From: Paramecium pentaurelia
Taxonomy: Eukaryota > Ciliophora > Oligohymenophorea > Peniculida > Parameciidae
Direction: 5' to 3'
NCBI GenBank assembly: GCA_905183005.1
Contig: CAJJDO010000024.1
Location: forward strand, 249,083 to 313,082
DNA: 64,000 nt
The first letter of the stretch is position 1. Every line of letters begins with the position of its first letter. The notes below the pieces were generated by a model. That model made no database searches. It was given only the letters and a program-made list of their open reading frames with translations, and was not told the origin of the DNA. The translations under genes were made by a program, and so were the position numbers. Shown piece after piece: positions 11,642-23,823 of the stretch.

Positions 11642-13783
11642 ATGTAAGGAGTAATAATTGAATAATTTGCAGGAACTTTAAATCATGCATTAAAGGAACT
11701 TATTAGAAGATAACTGCATTCAATGAAAGAGTTCGATGAACTTAGTGCTGAATTTTAGAAACATACTGATAAGATGAAGATTACTCAAACTTATTAACCT
11801 ATGATAGAGATATTTACATAAATAAATAAATGGATGGTTGATAGATTAGAAAAGGGATAACATTTTACTGATTAAATCATGACTCAAAAAAAGAGTTATG
11901 ATACAATAGGTTAATAAGAAAGAAGTGTATATTTAGAAATTTGTAAATTGGATTTAAATCGCTTAAATAGTTTGAAATAGTGTTTCTTTCATTATCAATA
12001 ATAGTATATATATTATTGACAATATTTGATAGTCTTAAGAAGGAATGGTAAAGAGACTTTGTTGAATATTAATTGTTATATTTAACATGTTAAGAATATT
12101 AATTAGATTATCCTTAATTATTAGCTGCAATATAAAAGTTAGAGGATAAGAACAATTTATTATTAGACCTATTTAAATCACATAACAAAGAAAGAGGATT
12201 TCTTTATTAATTTTATTTAAAATATGCAAAATTAAGAGTGTAATACTTTGAAGCTACAAAATATAATGGTGAATAATTAAAAAAATTAGCTGTGATTATT
12301 CAAAGAAATAGTAATGGTTTGGTTAATATGATTTAGAATGATTAAACACTTTAACATGATTAATTGTTTTTAGAATTATAGAAATCAATAAATTTTCATG
12401 TTGAAATTCATTAAGAAATTTTAGATATCCTAAATTAACTTATTAAATTTGCAGAACAATCCAATGATAGTCTAAAATCTAAATATACTAAATATATGTA
12501 ATTAGTATTAGAAATGTAATCAACTTCTAATTAAACTCATTTCCATGATTGTAAAATTATTATATTAATAAATTCTTAGATTTAATGTAATAAATGAGTC
12601 TAACTTTATCAGGAATGGTATAATCCAATATTGTTAGAGATAGATGTTTTAATAATTTTATTATTGAATTAAGTGAACTCATATATTTTAGAATTAATAA
12701 TTTGAATTGCAAAGCAAATGACAATTTAAAAGAAGCAGTCCAACAATACAATAAGAGTAGTTATAGTGTTACTTATTTAAGATTAACAATTACATCATTA
12801 AATGAGAGGAGAATAATAATGGAACGATATGCTTATGAGGCAAAAGGAAATTTATGAAAAATAATTGAAAGAATATTCAAATGTCTTATAATTCAGAAAA
12901 CAAAGTTATTTAAAAGATCAAAGCAGATTTTGCAATAATCCAAAAGTTATCAATCTATCTGCCTTAGATTTACCATTAACAGCCAAAGAATTTTTCAATT
13001 TGTTTCTTAGCAATGATGAATAAAACTTTTTTGCTTAATTTAAAACTAATGTGATGAAAGAAATCTAAGTTAAATATACTTAATATGAACCTGCACCACC
13101 TAGTTTCTTTCTTCATGAAGAAAACTACGATATTAAAGAATTGATTGATTAATGTTAAGCCAGCAAAAGAGTTATTACTTATAAATAACCTAATAGAGAT
13201 AAACTCAAATTATTTAGTCCAGAATTTGTTAATTGTAAATGTGAATAATTTGTTTACTTCATAAGTGATGCTGAAATCATGGTTGAACAAGAAGTATTTA
13301 ATGATGCTAATCAATATTGCTCTCTCAGAAAATATATGCATATTATTTAAACCAATAATAATGAAGTCACTTTACAGTACTGTTATATTTATTCATTTTA
13401 GTTATGGCTATTATAAACATGAACTGAAGTTTAATATCTTTGGAATACTAGATTTCTTTTAAAATTAAGAAGAAAAGGATATTTATGAATAATAATTATA
13501 ACCTGCTATGGTTAAATGTGTCTAATAGTATTTGTAAAATAAAGAAACTCTTAAGGAAGAGAGAAAAAAATAATTTATTCTCAATAATAATATAGATTAT
13601 ATGCTTAATTAATAAATGGAAGTTAATCCATAGCCATATTAACCCAATATTCCATTTATCAAATAAGCAAATTAATTGGCATCTAATAAATGGACCATGG
13701 CTAATATGTTAAGTTAGGAGAGTCTTATGAAATTAATATTTTTATTACTCCTTTTGAATTTTTTCAAACCACAAGTAGTTTGA
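11642..13783 (+). CDS. BAR-like / VASt-domain lipid-transfer-like protein with C-terminal membrane anchor
   Basis: About 677 residues after four introns (29, 29, 25 and 25 bases); the frame closes. Residues 1-300 are helical with BAR-like spacing (TLNHALKELIRRQLHSMKEF). Residues about 420-600 look like a VASt domain: LDLPLTAKEFFNLFLS, then YEPAPPSFFLHEENYD, SKRVITYKQP and later aromatic strands. The end is hydrophobic (LIFLLLLLNFFK), a likely membrane anchor. The order helical, VASt, anchor recalls the Ysp/Lam/Sip3 group, which moves sterols at membrane contacts. I did not see a clear PH/GRAM domain. Sterol transfer is inferred from the family only. Confidence 0.72.
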
Positions 13784-14751
13784 TATATATTTATTAAAGA
13801 ATATATAAAATATTATTAAATAAATAATTCATTAAACTATAATCAAAAAAAATTGATAAAAATCATATTATACTTACTATTTTTTATTATAATATGGATT
13901 GAGATCAGTATTATTAATAATAATATTTTTATATAATAATAAATTAATCTATTTCTAGCATTTCGTAAAAAATAATTTTCGTATTTTTCTACCCATTTAA
14001 GATTGAATTTGAGTTATATAAACCACAACAAAACCAAAGTATAATTTTAATTAATTAAATATAACAAACATATATCAATATTAAAATTTCAAATCTTTGA
14101 ATATTAAATCTAATCCTTATTTGAATTTGCAATTAAAAAGTTACTTAGCTATAAAAAGCAACAATGAATTTTAAGAACAAAAATAAAAGATATTAATTTC
14201 TTTTATAAATAGAAATTTCTTAAAAGTTCTCCTATATAAATAAAGTGAAAATAAAAAGGTAAGAATTTTTATATTAATTTTGAACATTTGAGTAAATTTT
14301 ATATTCTCTATTATATTCTAATTTTATTAATTTATTTCCAAGGAATTTTGAATATAAAATGCTTAGAATTATCGTTTTATGACAATTAAAATTTCATAAA
14401 AATTATAAATATGGAAATATTATCAAAATATTTTATACTTCTCTTCTCAAATAGAATGCAATATTTTAAGGTATCTTAACAACGTTCTATATGAATTTAT
14501 GGCTCGACACTTAAAAAGTAAAATTTATTTCTCTATTAAATGAGTGTTGTAAATTTGCAAATAAAGCCAGCTTAACTTAAGACAATTCTCAATACCTTTA
14601 TTAATTTAAAATCTTACAAAATGTAATAAAATATAGTTTATAAAATAAAGAAATTCAGAAATATTTAAATTTTGTAATTCTGTTCATTTAATGTACATAT
14701 TATGTATATAAATATGTGGAATATTATTTGAAAAACCAATTTATTATTTAT
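13784..14751. other. intergenic, no gene seen
   Basis: Nearly 1 kb of A+T-rich sequence with frequent TGA in all frames and no conserved motif. It separates two rightward genes and probably holds the LITAF-like gene's promoter. Confidence 0.5.
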
Positions 14752-15237
14752 ATGTCTCATTTAGCACATTCTCAACTGAATGAATCTGAAATACAGAAAA
14801 TAACCTATCCAAATTTAGCAGAAGTGAGATATGAGGAAAATACAGAGAAAGTATTTGTAGGTATTCCTACTCAAAATCATTATATCTAAAGTGGTAATAA
14901 ATTCTATATATAATTAGGTATTCCACTTCCAACAGGGTTTCTTGTTACACCTCTGTATAATACAGATTCTAATGGTACTAATGTACCATATGATGCTCAA
15001 GGATCTATAATTCCTATTTCAATTTAGTGTAAATTTTGTAAGAGATCTGGAACTACCCTTATGGAACATAGAGCTGGTCCATAAACTTGGATTGTAGCAT
15101 TTTTCATATTTATATTTTTCTTGCCACTTGTTTTTCTGCCTTTTGTATTGAAGAGTTGTAAGGATAGAGTTCATTATTGTCCAAATTGTGGATAATGTGT
15201 TGGCAAAAAGAAATTCAAACTTTGTAACAGTGATTGA
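14752..15237 (+). CDS. LITAF-domain membrane zinc protein
   Basis: 161 residues as read, or 153 if the 24-base GTAATA...TTAG segment near 14893-14916 is spliced. The C-terminal half is a LITAF domain: first zinc half QCKFCKRSG, a long hydrophobic membrane-inserting helix (WIVAFFIFIFFLPLVFLPF), then the second half HYCPNCGQCVG. The N-terminal part is polar. LITAF proteins sit on the cytosolic face of endosomes and lysosomes with both zinc halves on the same side. The 24-base segment has no TGA in frame, so both forms would be translatable. Confidence 0.88.
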
Positions 15238-15404
15238 TAATTTATATTGTATTAAGATCAATAAGATAAATTAAATTATCCATAAATTAAAGATAATATA
15301 AAAATGTCATTAAGATATTTCATATTAATATAGAATAATTTATATAATAAAATAACATTATCATTAAATATATAAAAATTAGAATATTATAAGGAAACAG
15401 TTTG

Positions 15405-17365
15405 TCAAATTTTAGAATCATCATTTTAATCACTTTTATCTTCATCTTCTTCTTCACTGATTATCTGTTAACTATCTTAAACGTACTCATCTTCTGAGTT
15501 TATCAAAACTGACATTTATTTATTAACAGAATTAAGTTTAGGAATCACTTATTGTATTTCTCTTCTCCATAAAACCCTAAATAAATAAATTATATTACTG
15601 ATGAGTAAAAACTATTTCATCTTATTCTTGCTAGAATATAAAATTAGGATGGTTTATTTTATTTGAATGAGGTTTACCAATTTTGTAATCATCAATTTTT
15701 ACATCATAAACAAATTCAGAGGCTAATAAAATATCAAATATATCTTGACATTATTATTTCAATTTTTCTTCTAAACTTATTAATTTTTCATTAATAATCT
15801 ATTGGTAATTAATACTATTATCAGGATTATTATCCTACATATTTTGAGAATTTGTCTAATTGTTTTATTCTTCCATCATATTATTCATCTATTCATTGAC
15901 ATTTATTTCTTCTTATTTTTATTCTACAACAGTTGAATTATTTTAATTTTATCTTTACTTTGTATAGGATCTTGGGGAATTTCTTTTAGAATCCCATAAT
16001 TCAGCTGCCTCCTTTAATTCACTAATATGTTTGCCATTAACAATTAAATTTAGAGGTTTTTATTAAATTTTATTCTAATTTTATATGGAATTTTCAAGAG
16101 CCTGCTCTTATTTTCTTCGTTATTCTGATTGATATTCATACAACTATTATTTTCTAACTCTAATTATTTCATAAACTTCTTTCATAATTATAGTATCATC
16201 TGCAGGTCTTAAACTTAATGTTTTAAGAACTTTTTATTTTGGTTAGGCAAGAAGAATTGGTTCTTCAATTTATAACATAGTATCTTCAGATTATCTTCTT
16301 GAATACATTTAGGGTTTAAATAATTAATTGAATTCTCTAAGTTTTTTAATAATTTTTTATTTTTTTTGCTTCTCAATTTCTTTTTGTATGAGATCTTATT
16401 CTTCTTCTTCAATTTATGCTTAATCAGTAATTTTAGATTTTTCTTTTCTTCTTCTTCTAATATCATCATTATCTTTAATATTAGAATTTTTTAAAGATGA
16501 ATCCATTATTTCAGATAAACTAGATTATTCTGATAGATTTTTATCATTTTTAGTTTATTAATTTTTTTTTCTTTATCTACTTTTTTTATTAGAAACTTTC
16601 CTATCAGGGATAATTTATTCAATTTTTGGAGAATCTTATTTAATAATTTCTTATTAATGGACAATATTTGGTTCAGTTTTGATTAAATCTTCAATTTATT
16701 AGATTGTTGTTGGTTATTCGATGGGTTCATAAATTTCACTAGTTTTATGGCTCATTATTTTTGGAGTAGTTCTTTTAGATTATTAAATTTCTTAAATGAT
16801 CTAATCAGCTATGATTTCTAATTTATTTTCAAGAAAGTTTTCTATTGTATCTTCTTTGATTTAATAATATTCATTGTAATCACTCATTTAAATGATATAC
16901 TTTTCTGGTATTTTAATAGTAAAAGCTTTTTCATGAATTCTATTTACAATTTCTGCATATTATTCTATCATTGTTGTCATTCTAAATATAAGTATAAGTA
17001 TGTACTTTAAATCATAATTGAATCTGTCATCTTTTAAAAATGTTTCCATTTATTTCAATAATCTTGATTGAATGAGTTCACTTGATATTACTTATTTAGT
17101 AACAACCTTATTGTTTCCAAGAATAAATATTTCCATGGCTTTCATTGATTTTTCTAAAGATTAATGAATTCAAAGGTATACTTTCCGTCTTAACAGTGTA
17201 TTTGTTAGAACATAAAGACTTATTCAATAATTCTTCATTTTTTATTTATTGAAGTAATTCCAATTCTTTTAATGAAGATGCTATTTTAGTATTGCTCATT
17301 AAATTAGATTTTTAATTGTTTTTTTTGAGGAAGGCATCAACTTTCTTTTTGAAATCGGAAACCAT
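15405..17365 (-). CDS. hypothetical helical protein
   Basis: About 636 residues if two introns are removed (28 bases near 17170 and 22 near 15580); the sum closes. It starts MVSDFKKKVDAFLKKNNQKS. A helical domain of about 200 residues follows (SMKAMEIFILGNNKVVTKQ, then LKYILILIFRMTTMIEQYAE). The centre is Lys/Glu/Gln-rich, and the end is acidic (EEEDEDKSDQNDDSKI) before TGA 15407-15405. A short segment, VLWRREIQQVIPKLN, near the C-terminus looks conserved. I do not recognise the family. Confidence 0.62.
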
Positions 17366-17529
17366 AAGTTTTGTTTAAAGCTCATTATATTTTGAAAAGC
17401 TTAATTCTTATTTACTATGGATTGATAATAGTAGTAGTACATAGAGGTTTTTGAATTGTCTTTATTTTCTTTGACATTATAAATTGTAGTATGATTGTAA
17501 TAATTATTTGAATCATCTTTCTTATTGGA

Positions 17530-17725
17530 GAGGGCATGCTTGGATCAGAATAACAAAAATTAATTACCAGTTTTTGTTAAGCTAAATTCTTTTTCGTTCG
17601 CGAAGTACGTAATTCTTAAGAGAGACTAAGTTAAAACTCTCTGTGTACTTTAAATAGTGATTGGTATTAAGATTAGGTAATCGATTGTAACGAGTAGGTT
17701 TAATCCCCAAATACTCCACACTAAA
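17530..17725. ncRNA. possible structured non-coding RNA
   Basis: A patch with more G+C and C-rich words than its surroundings. From about 17602 it folds as AAGTAC ... GAGAG / CTCTC ... GTACTT, a nested stem-loop, and further on as GAGTA ... TACTC around a GG/CC pair. No open frame with protein-like composition crosses it. It matches no tRNA, U1-U6 or SRP consensus that I could recall. The strand is unknown. Confidence 0.3.
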
Positions 17726-18645
17726 TTGTTAATTCATATTATTAATTAAAATTAATATAAGAATTTTTATGTTCATACTTATGAGTATGTACTTAATTGG
17801 TTAATATTCCAAAATTCATTTCTTAATATCCCAATTTATTAATTCTAATCAGAGAATAAGATAGAATTTTTATTGAATTATTAAAAAGTTGAAATTAATT
17901 GCAAGATATGAAGACAAATATGTCACAATATTAATTATTTAAAAATACTAACACAATTATTAAACTAATAGATGTAAAACAAGACTTGAAAATATGTTAA
18001 AAGGTAAAAGGACGATATATAATATTAAATAATAAAAAATACAACTTTTGTAAGCAATTATCTAAATATATCGTTTATTTTTAAATTGTTACAATGCCAT
18101 AAATAATCTATTGTATTAAATTTGATAGTATTCATAAAAATACATTAAATATAAGCTATAAAGTTTATATAATTGAAATAAAGTATAATCAATGTGCAAC
18201 TAATGACTACATTAATTATTCCATAATAAAAGAGTCAATACTTATCATATATTAATGATTAGATCGACTTCACATTAGATACTATATTAAAAAGATTTTG
18301 GATATATATACAAATATATTGCATCATCTTATTGTTGTGTGTTCTTGGCTATAATATTTCATCTTCTACTTAAACAGTATAACCAATAATCTATATTTAT
18401 AGTTGAAGATTTCAAGCAATGCATAAATAAAACAACATGAGATACAAAATAACTGTAATATAACCTATCAATACTGATTAATTTAGATTAGAATTACAAT
18501 ATAATAATTCATTATAGATTTTCATCCTTTAATATTACCTTTACTCTATTTATATCTTATAGATATTCAATTTTTCATTGTGCTTTTATTCAACTTATTC
18601 AAACTTTATTTTAATAAAATATTTAATTATTAAATTTGTGGTGAA
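17726..18645. other. intergenic, no gene seen
   Basis: A+T-rich sequence with no conserved protein motif on either strand, ending at the promoter of the gene at 18646. Confidence 0.5.
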
Positions 18646-19876
18646 ATGAGCAAAGTAGATAACAAAAAAATATTCGCTTTGATGACAGGAGCAGCAGTCT
18701 TAACTGGGACCAGCATTCTACTTTACAGATTTTTGAAGAAGTCAGATGGGTATGTATCTTTATTTATGGAATAGGAAGTCAATTATTGAACCTTAAGTTA
18801 TTGATAGGGAAACAATCATTAAAGTTTTAAAGGAATTAAAGAAAGAGCTTTTCACTGTATTTCAAAATTTTGCAGCTGTTGCTATTAATATTAAACAATA
18901 ATCAATGGGAAGAGCCAGACCTGAAGATATTAAAATGATGCTTTTAGAATAACGTAAGACTTAAAATAATATCTAATATAGCAATGTTTAGAGGAGAAAT
19001 AGAATAAGTTGAAGAGATGGTCTATAACTAATTTAGAATGACTAAATAATAAGTAGAGCATTATTGTCAAAATGTCTATCGTGATGATCCTACTATCAAA
19101 GAATTACAAAAATAAATGAAGGATTCTTTCGATAGATCATTTTCTGGTTAATCTCCAGATCCTAAAACAGATATACCAGCCTTTCTTACAGCTGATACAA
19201 CTTTTGAAATTCTTGAGAAAGTTATGACTGAAAGTGCCTTGAAATTGAATGAAAAATTGTTAGAATTACAAGATAGAGGTGAATAAATCAATTTCTAAAG
19301 TCCTAAAATGATGGAAATAATGTAATCTCTCAAAATGGATAGTTCTAAGTAAAATCTTTAACTCATACTAGAAAGGAAATCTTAGAATAGTATGGATTAA
19401 ATAAATTTGAAGATCCAGGAAGCAAAATTTTATAATATGCCACCTAAGTTTATAGTCAATAAGCAAATAGCAGTTTCAATATTAAAATGAAATAATTGGA
19501 TATGAAATATCAATCTATTATGGAATAACTTATTATGCAAGGACCAATGAGTAATGAAGAATTGAAATAAAGAATGGAATAAGTTCCATAATAATAAGCA
19601 TCATTCCCATTCTAAGGTGCTTAAGATCCATAAATTCCTCTTAAACAGGAAGAATAGAAATAATAAGAAGAATAACCTAAAGAAGTTCTTTTGGAAAAAG
19701 CAAATGATGAACCTGAAAAATAGAATTTAGAGGAATAATAATAATAAGAATAATAATAATAAGAATAATAATAATAAGAATAATAATAAGAAGCAGAAAT
19801 TCATGTAAATCAACCATAAGTATAACCAGTCCTAGAATAATAATAGGTTTAGGAAGAAAACCAATAACTCAACTGA
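18646..19876 (+). CDS. N-terminally membrane-anchored Gln-rich protein
   Basis: 384 residues after introns of 25, 28 and 23 bases; the frame closes. An N-terminal hydrophobic segment (IFALMTGAAVLTGTSILLY) is followed by basic residues, which suggests a signal anchor or a mitochondrial outer-membrane-type anchor. A folded middle follows with LKELKKELFTVFQNFA and ILEKVMTESALKLNEKLLEL. The last 80 residues are Gln/Glu-rich, with runs of TAA codons giving polyglutamine broken by Glu. The fold recalls peroxin-14- or TIM-like adaptors in layout only, not in recognisable motifs. Confidence 0.72.
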
Positions 19877-19893
19877 GTATTTTTATTACAAAT

Positions 19894-20163
19894 ATGATCA
19901 ATATTAATATTAATTATTTGATGAATACCCAAAAATCTGGTATTTTAAAAGCATCCAAAAAAGATATCCAGACTTCATAAAGATGTGATAAATTTAAGAA
20001 CATTATTGCTCAAGGATCAAAAAAACATAGAATTGCATTCATAGATGAGATAGACAAATAATAATCTCTAATCTAAGTGTATGAGGTAGAGAACTGGAAA
20101 ATATATAATGTTGAGGAACCTTTATAAGATGCTAAATAATCATGCGGATGTATCATCATTTGA
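19894..20163 (+). CDS. small protein with C-terminal CaaX-like motif
   Basis: 89 residues, no intron, starting 17 bases after the previous stop. It contains KHRIAFIDEIDKQQSLIQVY followed by VENWKIYN. This recalls a short basic-F-x-D motif I associate with many small ciliate proteins, but I cannot name the function. The last residues are SCGCIII, so the final four, CIII, fit a CaaX prenylation box, with a second Cys two residues before that could be palmitoylated. Membrane attachment is therefore inferred. Confidence 0.65.
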
Positions 20164-21036
20164 TTCTATATCATAAATTCACTTCTACATATCTCTCATT
20201 TACTTATTTTAATTGTATTTCTTAAGCAAATCTATATCTTATCTAAATCCTTATTTACTTCCTTAAATATACTTCAATATAATAATTATTAAATAGATGT
20301 TCAGTTATTTAATCATTTTTACATGGATAATTTAAGTCTTAATTATTTTATATTATATTATCGTAATAAAGTTCTAAATATAGTCTATATATTTAAACCT
20401 TAATCAAATTTGTTATAGATATCTTTTGAATAGCATGATGAGTATAAATAATTTTATATTCATTACTTATCAAATTCACAAATAAAAAATCAACTTATTT
20501 TATTAAATATTTTTATCATCAAATAGAAAGTTACATGTTAATTACTTTTGTAAAAATATTAAATATATGATCATGAAATTAAGTATAATAATTATATAAG
20601 AATTAGAATTTATTATTATTCTTATTCTACACTTTAAAATATATTTGAAATCAATTTTCATAATGGTTAGAATTATAAAATTAGTTTTTAATTTATATTG
20701 TATAGTTTTTTAATAATTTAATGAAATATCAAACTATTTATAATTTTAGTTGAATATCCATTTTAAATTATCTTATTATGATATTGATGTTGAATATATG
20801 TAGAATTAAGAAAAACTATTAAATTATTAATCTAAATTTAATTATTATTTTTTATCAATATCATTGTAAATACTTATGGAATAAATAATAGTTAAAAGAA
20901 TAAGTGAGCATAAAATAATTAATTAAAATTATAATCCCTTAATGAATCATGTAAATTGTAAATATTAAATCTTGAATAAACATGAGGAAATTTGATTCAT
21001 ATTTGTATTGAATTGTATTAAATAAATAAAATAAAA
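20164..21036. other. intergenic, no gene seen
   Basis: About 870 bases, extremely A+T-rich, no supported frame and no motif recognised. Confidence 0.5.
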
Positions 21037-21340
21037 ATGAATGAATAATAATAACCTACTAGAGAAACACCAATGCTTTTGAACATATCAAAATTATCAA
21101 AAGGATCATTATAGAGATATCAAGTAAAATTATTATCTAATTTGATATAATTAGACATATTATTAGAAAGAGTAGCCATTCTTAGATTAAAATAACACAT
21201 AAACATTAGAATAAAAAGTTTAGAGTCATTTTGAATAATTGAAATTAGATGATAAAGTAGTGTTGGAGAAATTTCTAAGATTAAAAAAAGATGAAACATA
21301 AGCAGCTTTAGCTAAAAGAAACCCTCGTAAAAAACCATGA
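21037..21340 (+). CDS. small hypothetical protein
   Basis: About 90 residues after one 31-base intron (gtaaaat...aattag); the frame closes. It starts MNEQQQPTRETPMLLNISKL. The second half is helical and basic (LDDKVVLEKFLRLKKDE, then AALAKRNPRKKP). It ends 15 bases short of the stop of the converging LTO1 gene. The family is not recognised; the clean splice and compact spacing argue that it is real. Confidence 0.55.
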
Positions 21341-21355
21341 TTTGTTTATAAATTA

Positions 21356-21691
21356 TCAGAAATCTAAACTTTGTTTTTTTAATTATATAAGTCCTTTTAA
21401 TGGATATAGTTTTGTTAGGGCTTTTCTTAAATTGATTAGGTCCTCGACTTAATCTAAATGTTTTAGCTGTTCTTCATATTTTTGTGTTTATAGAGTAGGA
21501 TCAATGATTTTCAAAATTGAGATCTAGGATTCAATCATACCTACAATAGCTCCTTTATTCCATCCTTTAATATATGAATCATTGTATATATTTGCATCTA
21601 CTTTAGCTTTTCCTTCCTTCACTCCTTTTTAAAATGCTTATTCTGCTATCTAATTTGGTATGAAAGCAATATTATCGAAATCATCATTCAT
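21356..21691 (-). CDS. LTO1/ORAOV1-like protein
   Basis: 111 residues, no intron. The start MNDDFDNIAFIPNQIAEQAF and the spaced glycines GVKEG ... YIKGWNKGAIVG match the N-terminal repeat of the Yae1/LTO1 family (F-x-x-G-x-x-x-G). In yeast LTO1 works with Yae1 as an adaptor that brings the iron-sulfur targeting machinery to the ribosome-recycling ATPase Rli1/ABCE1. The C-terminal half is a helix ending KKQSLDF. It begins 16 bases after the AMMECR1 stop, on the same strand. Confidence 0.72.
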
Positions 21692-21707
21692 AATTTATAT
21701 ATATTGA

Positions 21708-22319
21708 TCATTTCTTCAATTCTAAATATTCAGCATAAGTCATTTTAGCTTTAGATGTTTCATAAGTAGTCAATTAAATCTTATCTAATATGTTTTAGTA
21801 ATTCTTTCTGTAACCTGCTTTTGCAATCAAATGTTCCAAAGTTGTATTAATATCCCAACCTTCTTCAGCTGCTACTTCAGGTAAAAATGTAGCTCCATAT
21901 TCTAAAAAGGATTAGATATAGTATATAATGATTCAAATACCTCTGCCCCCCTCTTAAAAATCAATAATAATTCCATGTTTCCCTACTTCCCATTAATTCC
22001 ATTTTTTTCCTTTCTAAAAGTTGACTAACAAACTCACTCCAACATCTAATGAATTTAATTCTTTAGTTTATATTGGAGGGAACCTGCTATCCTTAAATGC
22101 AGATAAATAAGTGTATTTAGCTAATTGTTGACTCAAAGGACCAGACGAAAATGTTCCTATACACCCTCTCAAATCTTCTTTATTTGCATAAAAAGTAACA
22201 AAGACAGGGACATCAAATTCTTAGAAAGTTGGCTTAGGCAATTCTTTTTTTTGTAACGATGCAATAAGGACATCAAAACAATAAGCACAATGTATTGGGA
22301 GAGCTTAATTAATTTACAT
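21708..22319 (-). CDS. AMMECR1-domain protein
   Basis: 190 residues after one 39-base intron; the frame closes. The family signatures are all present: CAYCFDVL at the start, LRGCIGTFSSGPL, YLSAFKDSRFPPI, the HGIIIDF strand, ATFLPEVAAEEGWD and LIAKAGY. AMMECR1 proteins are conserved from archaea to humans and their biochemical role is still unsettled; the LRGCIG motif lines a presumed ligand cleft. The start MQINQALPIHCAYCF lies only 6 bases from the divergent start of the Sec14-type gene. Confidence 0.93.
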
Positions 22320-22325
22320 AATAAT

Positions 22326-23748
22326 ATGATTGACTATTTGAAAAAAGAAAACCTAATTGAGCCAGGATGTATTTATCTTAAAAAAAATTTAAGCTGATAA
22401 GGTAATAGTTTCAGAAAAGATTGAGAGAAAGATATTTGAGAATATTTAAATGGAGCCTTAAGAAAAAGAGTAGCTAAAAAATTTAAAGTTAGCCTTGATT
22501 AACTTTTCACCATTGAGATTACCGAAAGAGTAATATTCATTAATATTTGAATAGATGGTAAGATAGTGATTACTTAAGAATCTTAGCATATTGTGATTAT
22601 GATATAACAAACACCATCCAAGTACTATATATAGATATAACCATTAAGGTCTTAAAGTAACATCTAAATTGGAGAAATAAGATTAATTTATAAAATCCTC
22701 CAAATTCTGTTTTAGTATGTTTTTAATTAGATTAATTAGTTAAATGGGGCACTTTACATACATGGACATGATAAACGTTTTCGACCAGTAATTATAATTA
22801 ACACATTTAAAGCTTTCAAAGTAAAATATATAAAGTATATATTATGATAGTACACTCTAAAAGAATTTAGAGAGGGTTTTGATTATTTATTCACTATGCT
22901 AATTAGAGATGTTTTGATATCTTATTATATTGAATCAACAATAATTTTAGTAGATATGGGCAATTTAAATTAATTATAACATCTAATTACAAATGAATTC
23001 ATTAATTTCGTGAAAAGTAGTGAATACAATTATTATGGAAGAATTCATAAAATATATATAATCGAAGAATTTTTAAATTAACAATTTAATCAATTACTTT
23101 AAATCTTAAAACCGGAATCATAAGATAAAATAGTCTTTCTTTTAAAAAAAAATCTGTCTCAATTAACTAATTAAATTGAAGAAAATTAATTAGAATCTAA
23201 ATTTTTAGGTTATTAACCAGACATTCAAACTAATTTTTGGTAAATAGATCAAAATATAATTAGGCCTCCTAAAGATCTTTCACCAAATAAAATAGAAAAA
23301 AAGGATAAAAAAGAAGAAGCAAAGACTATAATGACTTACACTGATGAAAATATTTCAAAATCTTAAAAGTTCTTACAAAGAAGTCGTCCTGAAAGTAGTC
23401 TTAATAGTCAACTTTTTCTTTAAGTTTATAATGAAGAATAAGAAGTTGTTTTATCAGAGAGCCACCTCATAGAATTTGCTGATTCAATGAACAACTTAAT
23501 AGAATATGTAAGAAATAAAATAAACTTCATAGTTTCCTGATTCCTAATTTTAATCATCCAATCAAAATTATTACAAAGGCTTAGATTCTGCTCCATTATA
23601 GTCAACAACAATAAAACCTAAAGATTTGTAATAGTAGGAATCAGATATTCGGAGTAGTTCAGAAGTTTAGATGAGTTCAAATCTAGTTATATAACATCAA
23701 ACTCGAGATCCTTGTTGTCAAAATTCTTCGATCTGTTAATTAATTTGA
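22326..23748 (+). CDS. Sec14-type (CRAL-TRIO) lipid-binding protein
   Basis: 437 residues after introns of 25, 29, 30 and 25 bases; the frame closes. The CRAL-TRIO core shows in ALYIHGHDKRFRPVIIIN, followed by a helical gate region (YTLKEFREGFDYLFTMLIRD), STIILVDMGNL and IHKIYIIEEFLN. The C-terminal 150 residues are Ser/Gln-rich and probably disordered. Such domains carry phosphatidylinositol or other lipids between membranes. ATG 22326 lies 6 bases from the AMMECR1 start; a second in-frame ATG (MEPQEKE) after the first intron is a possible alternative. Confidence 0.82.
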
Positions 23749-23823
23749 CTATATGACATAATAATTACAATTAAGTGATTTTAGATATAGAAACGCTGAT
23801 GATATTAAGATTAATAATATATA

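Noticed and set aside
17690..17720. Telomerase RNA template because of CCCCAA
   Set aside because: The word occurs once, without the repeat permutation or the conserved ciliate boundary element upstream.
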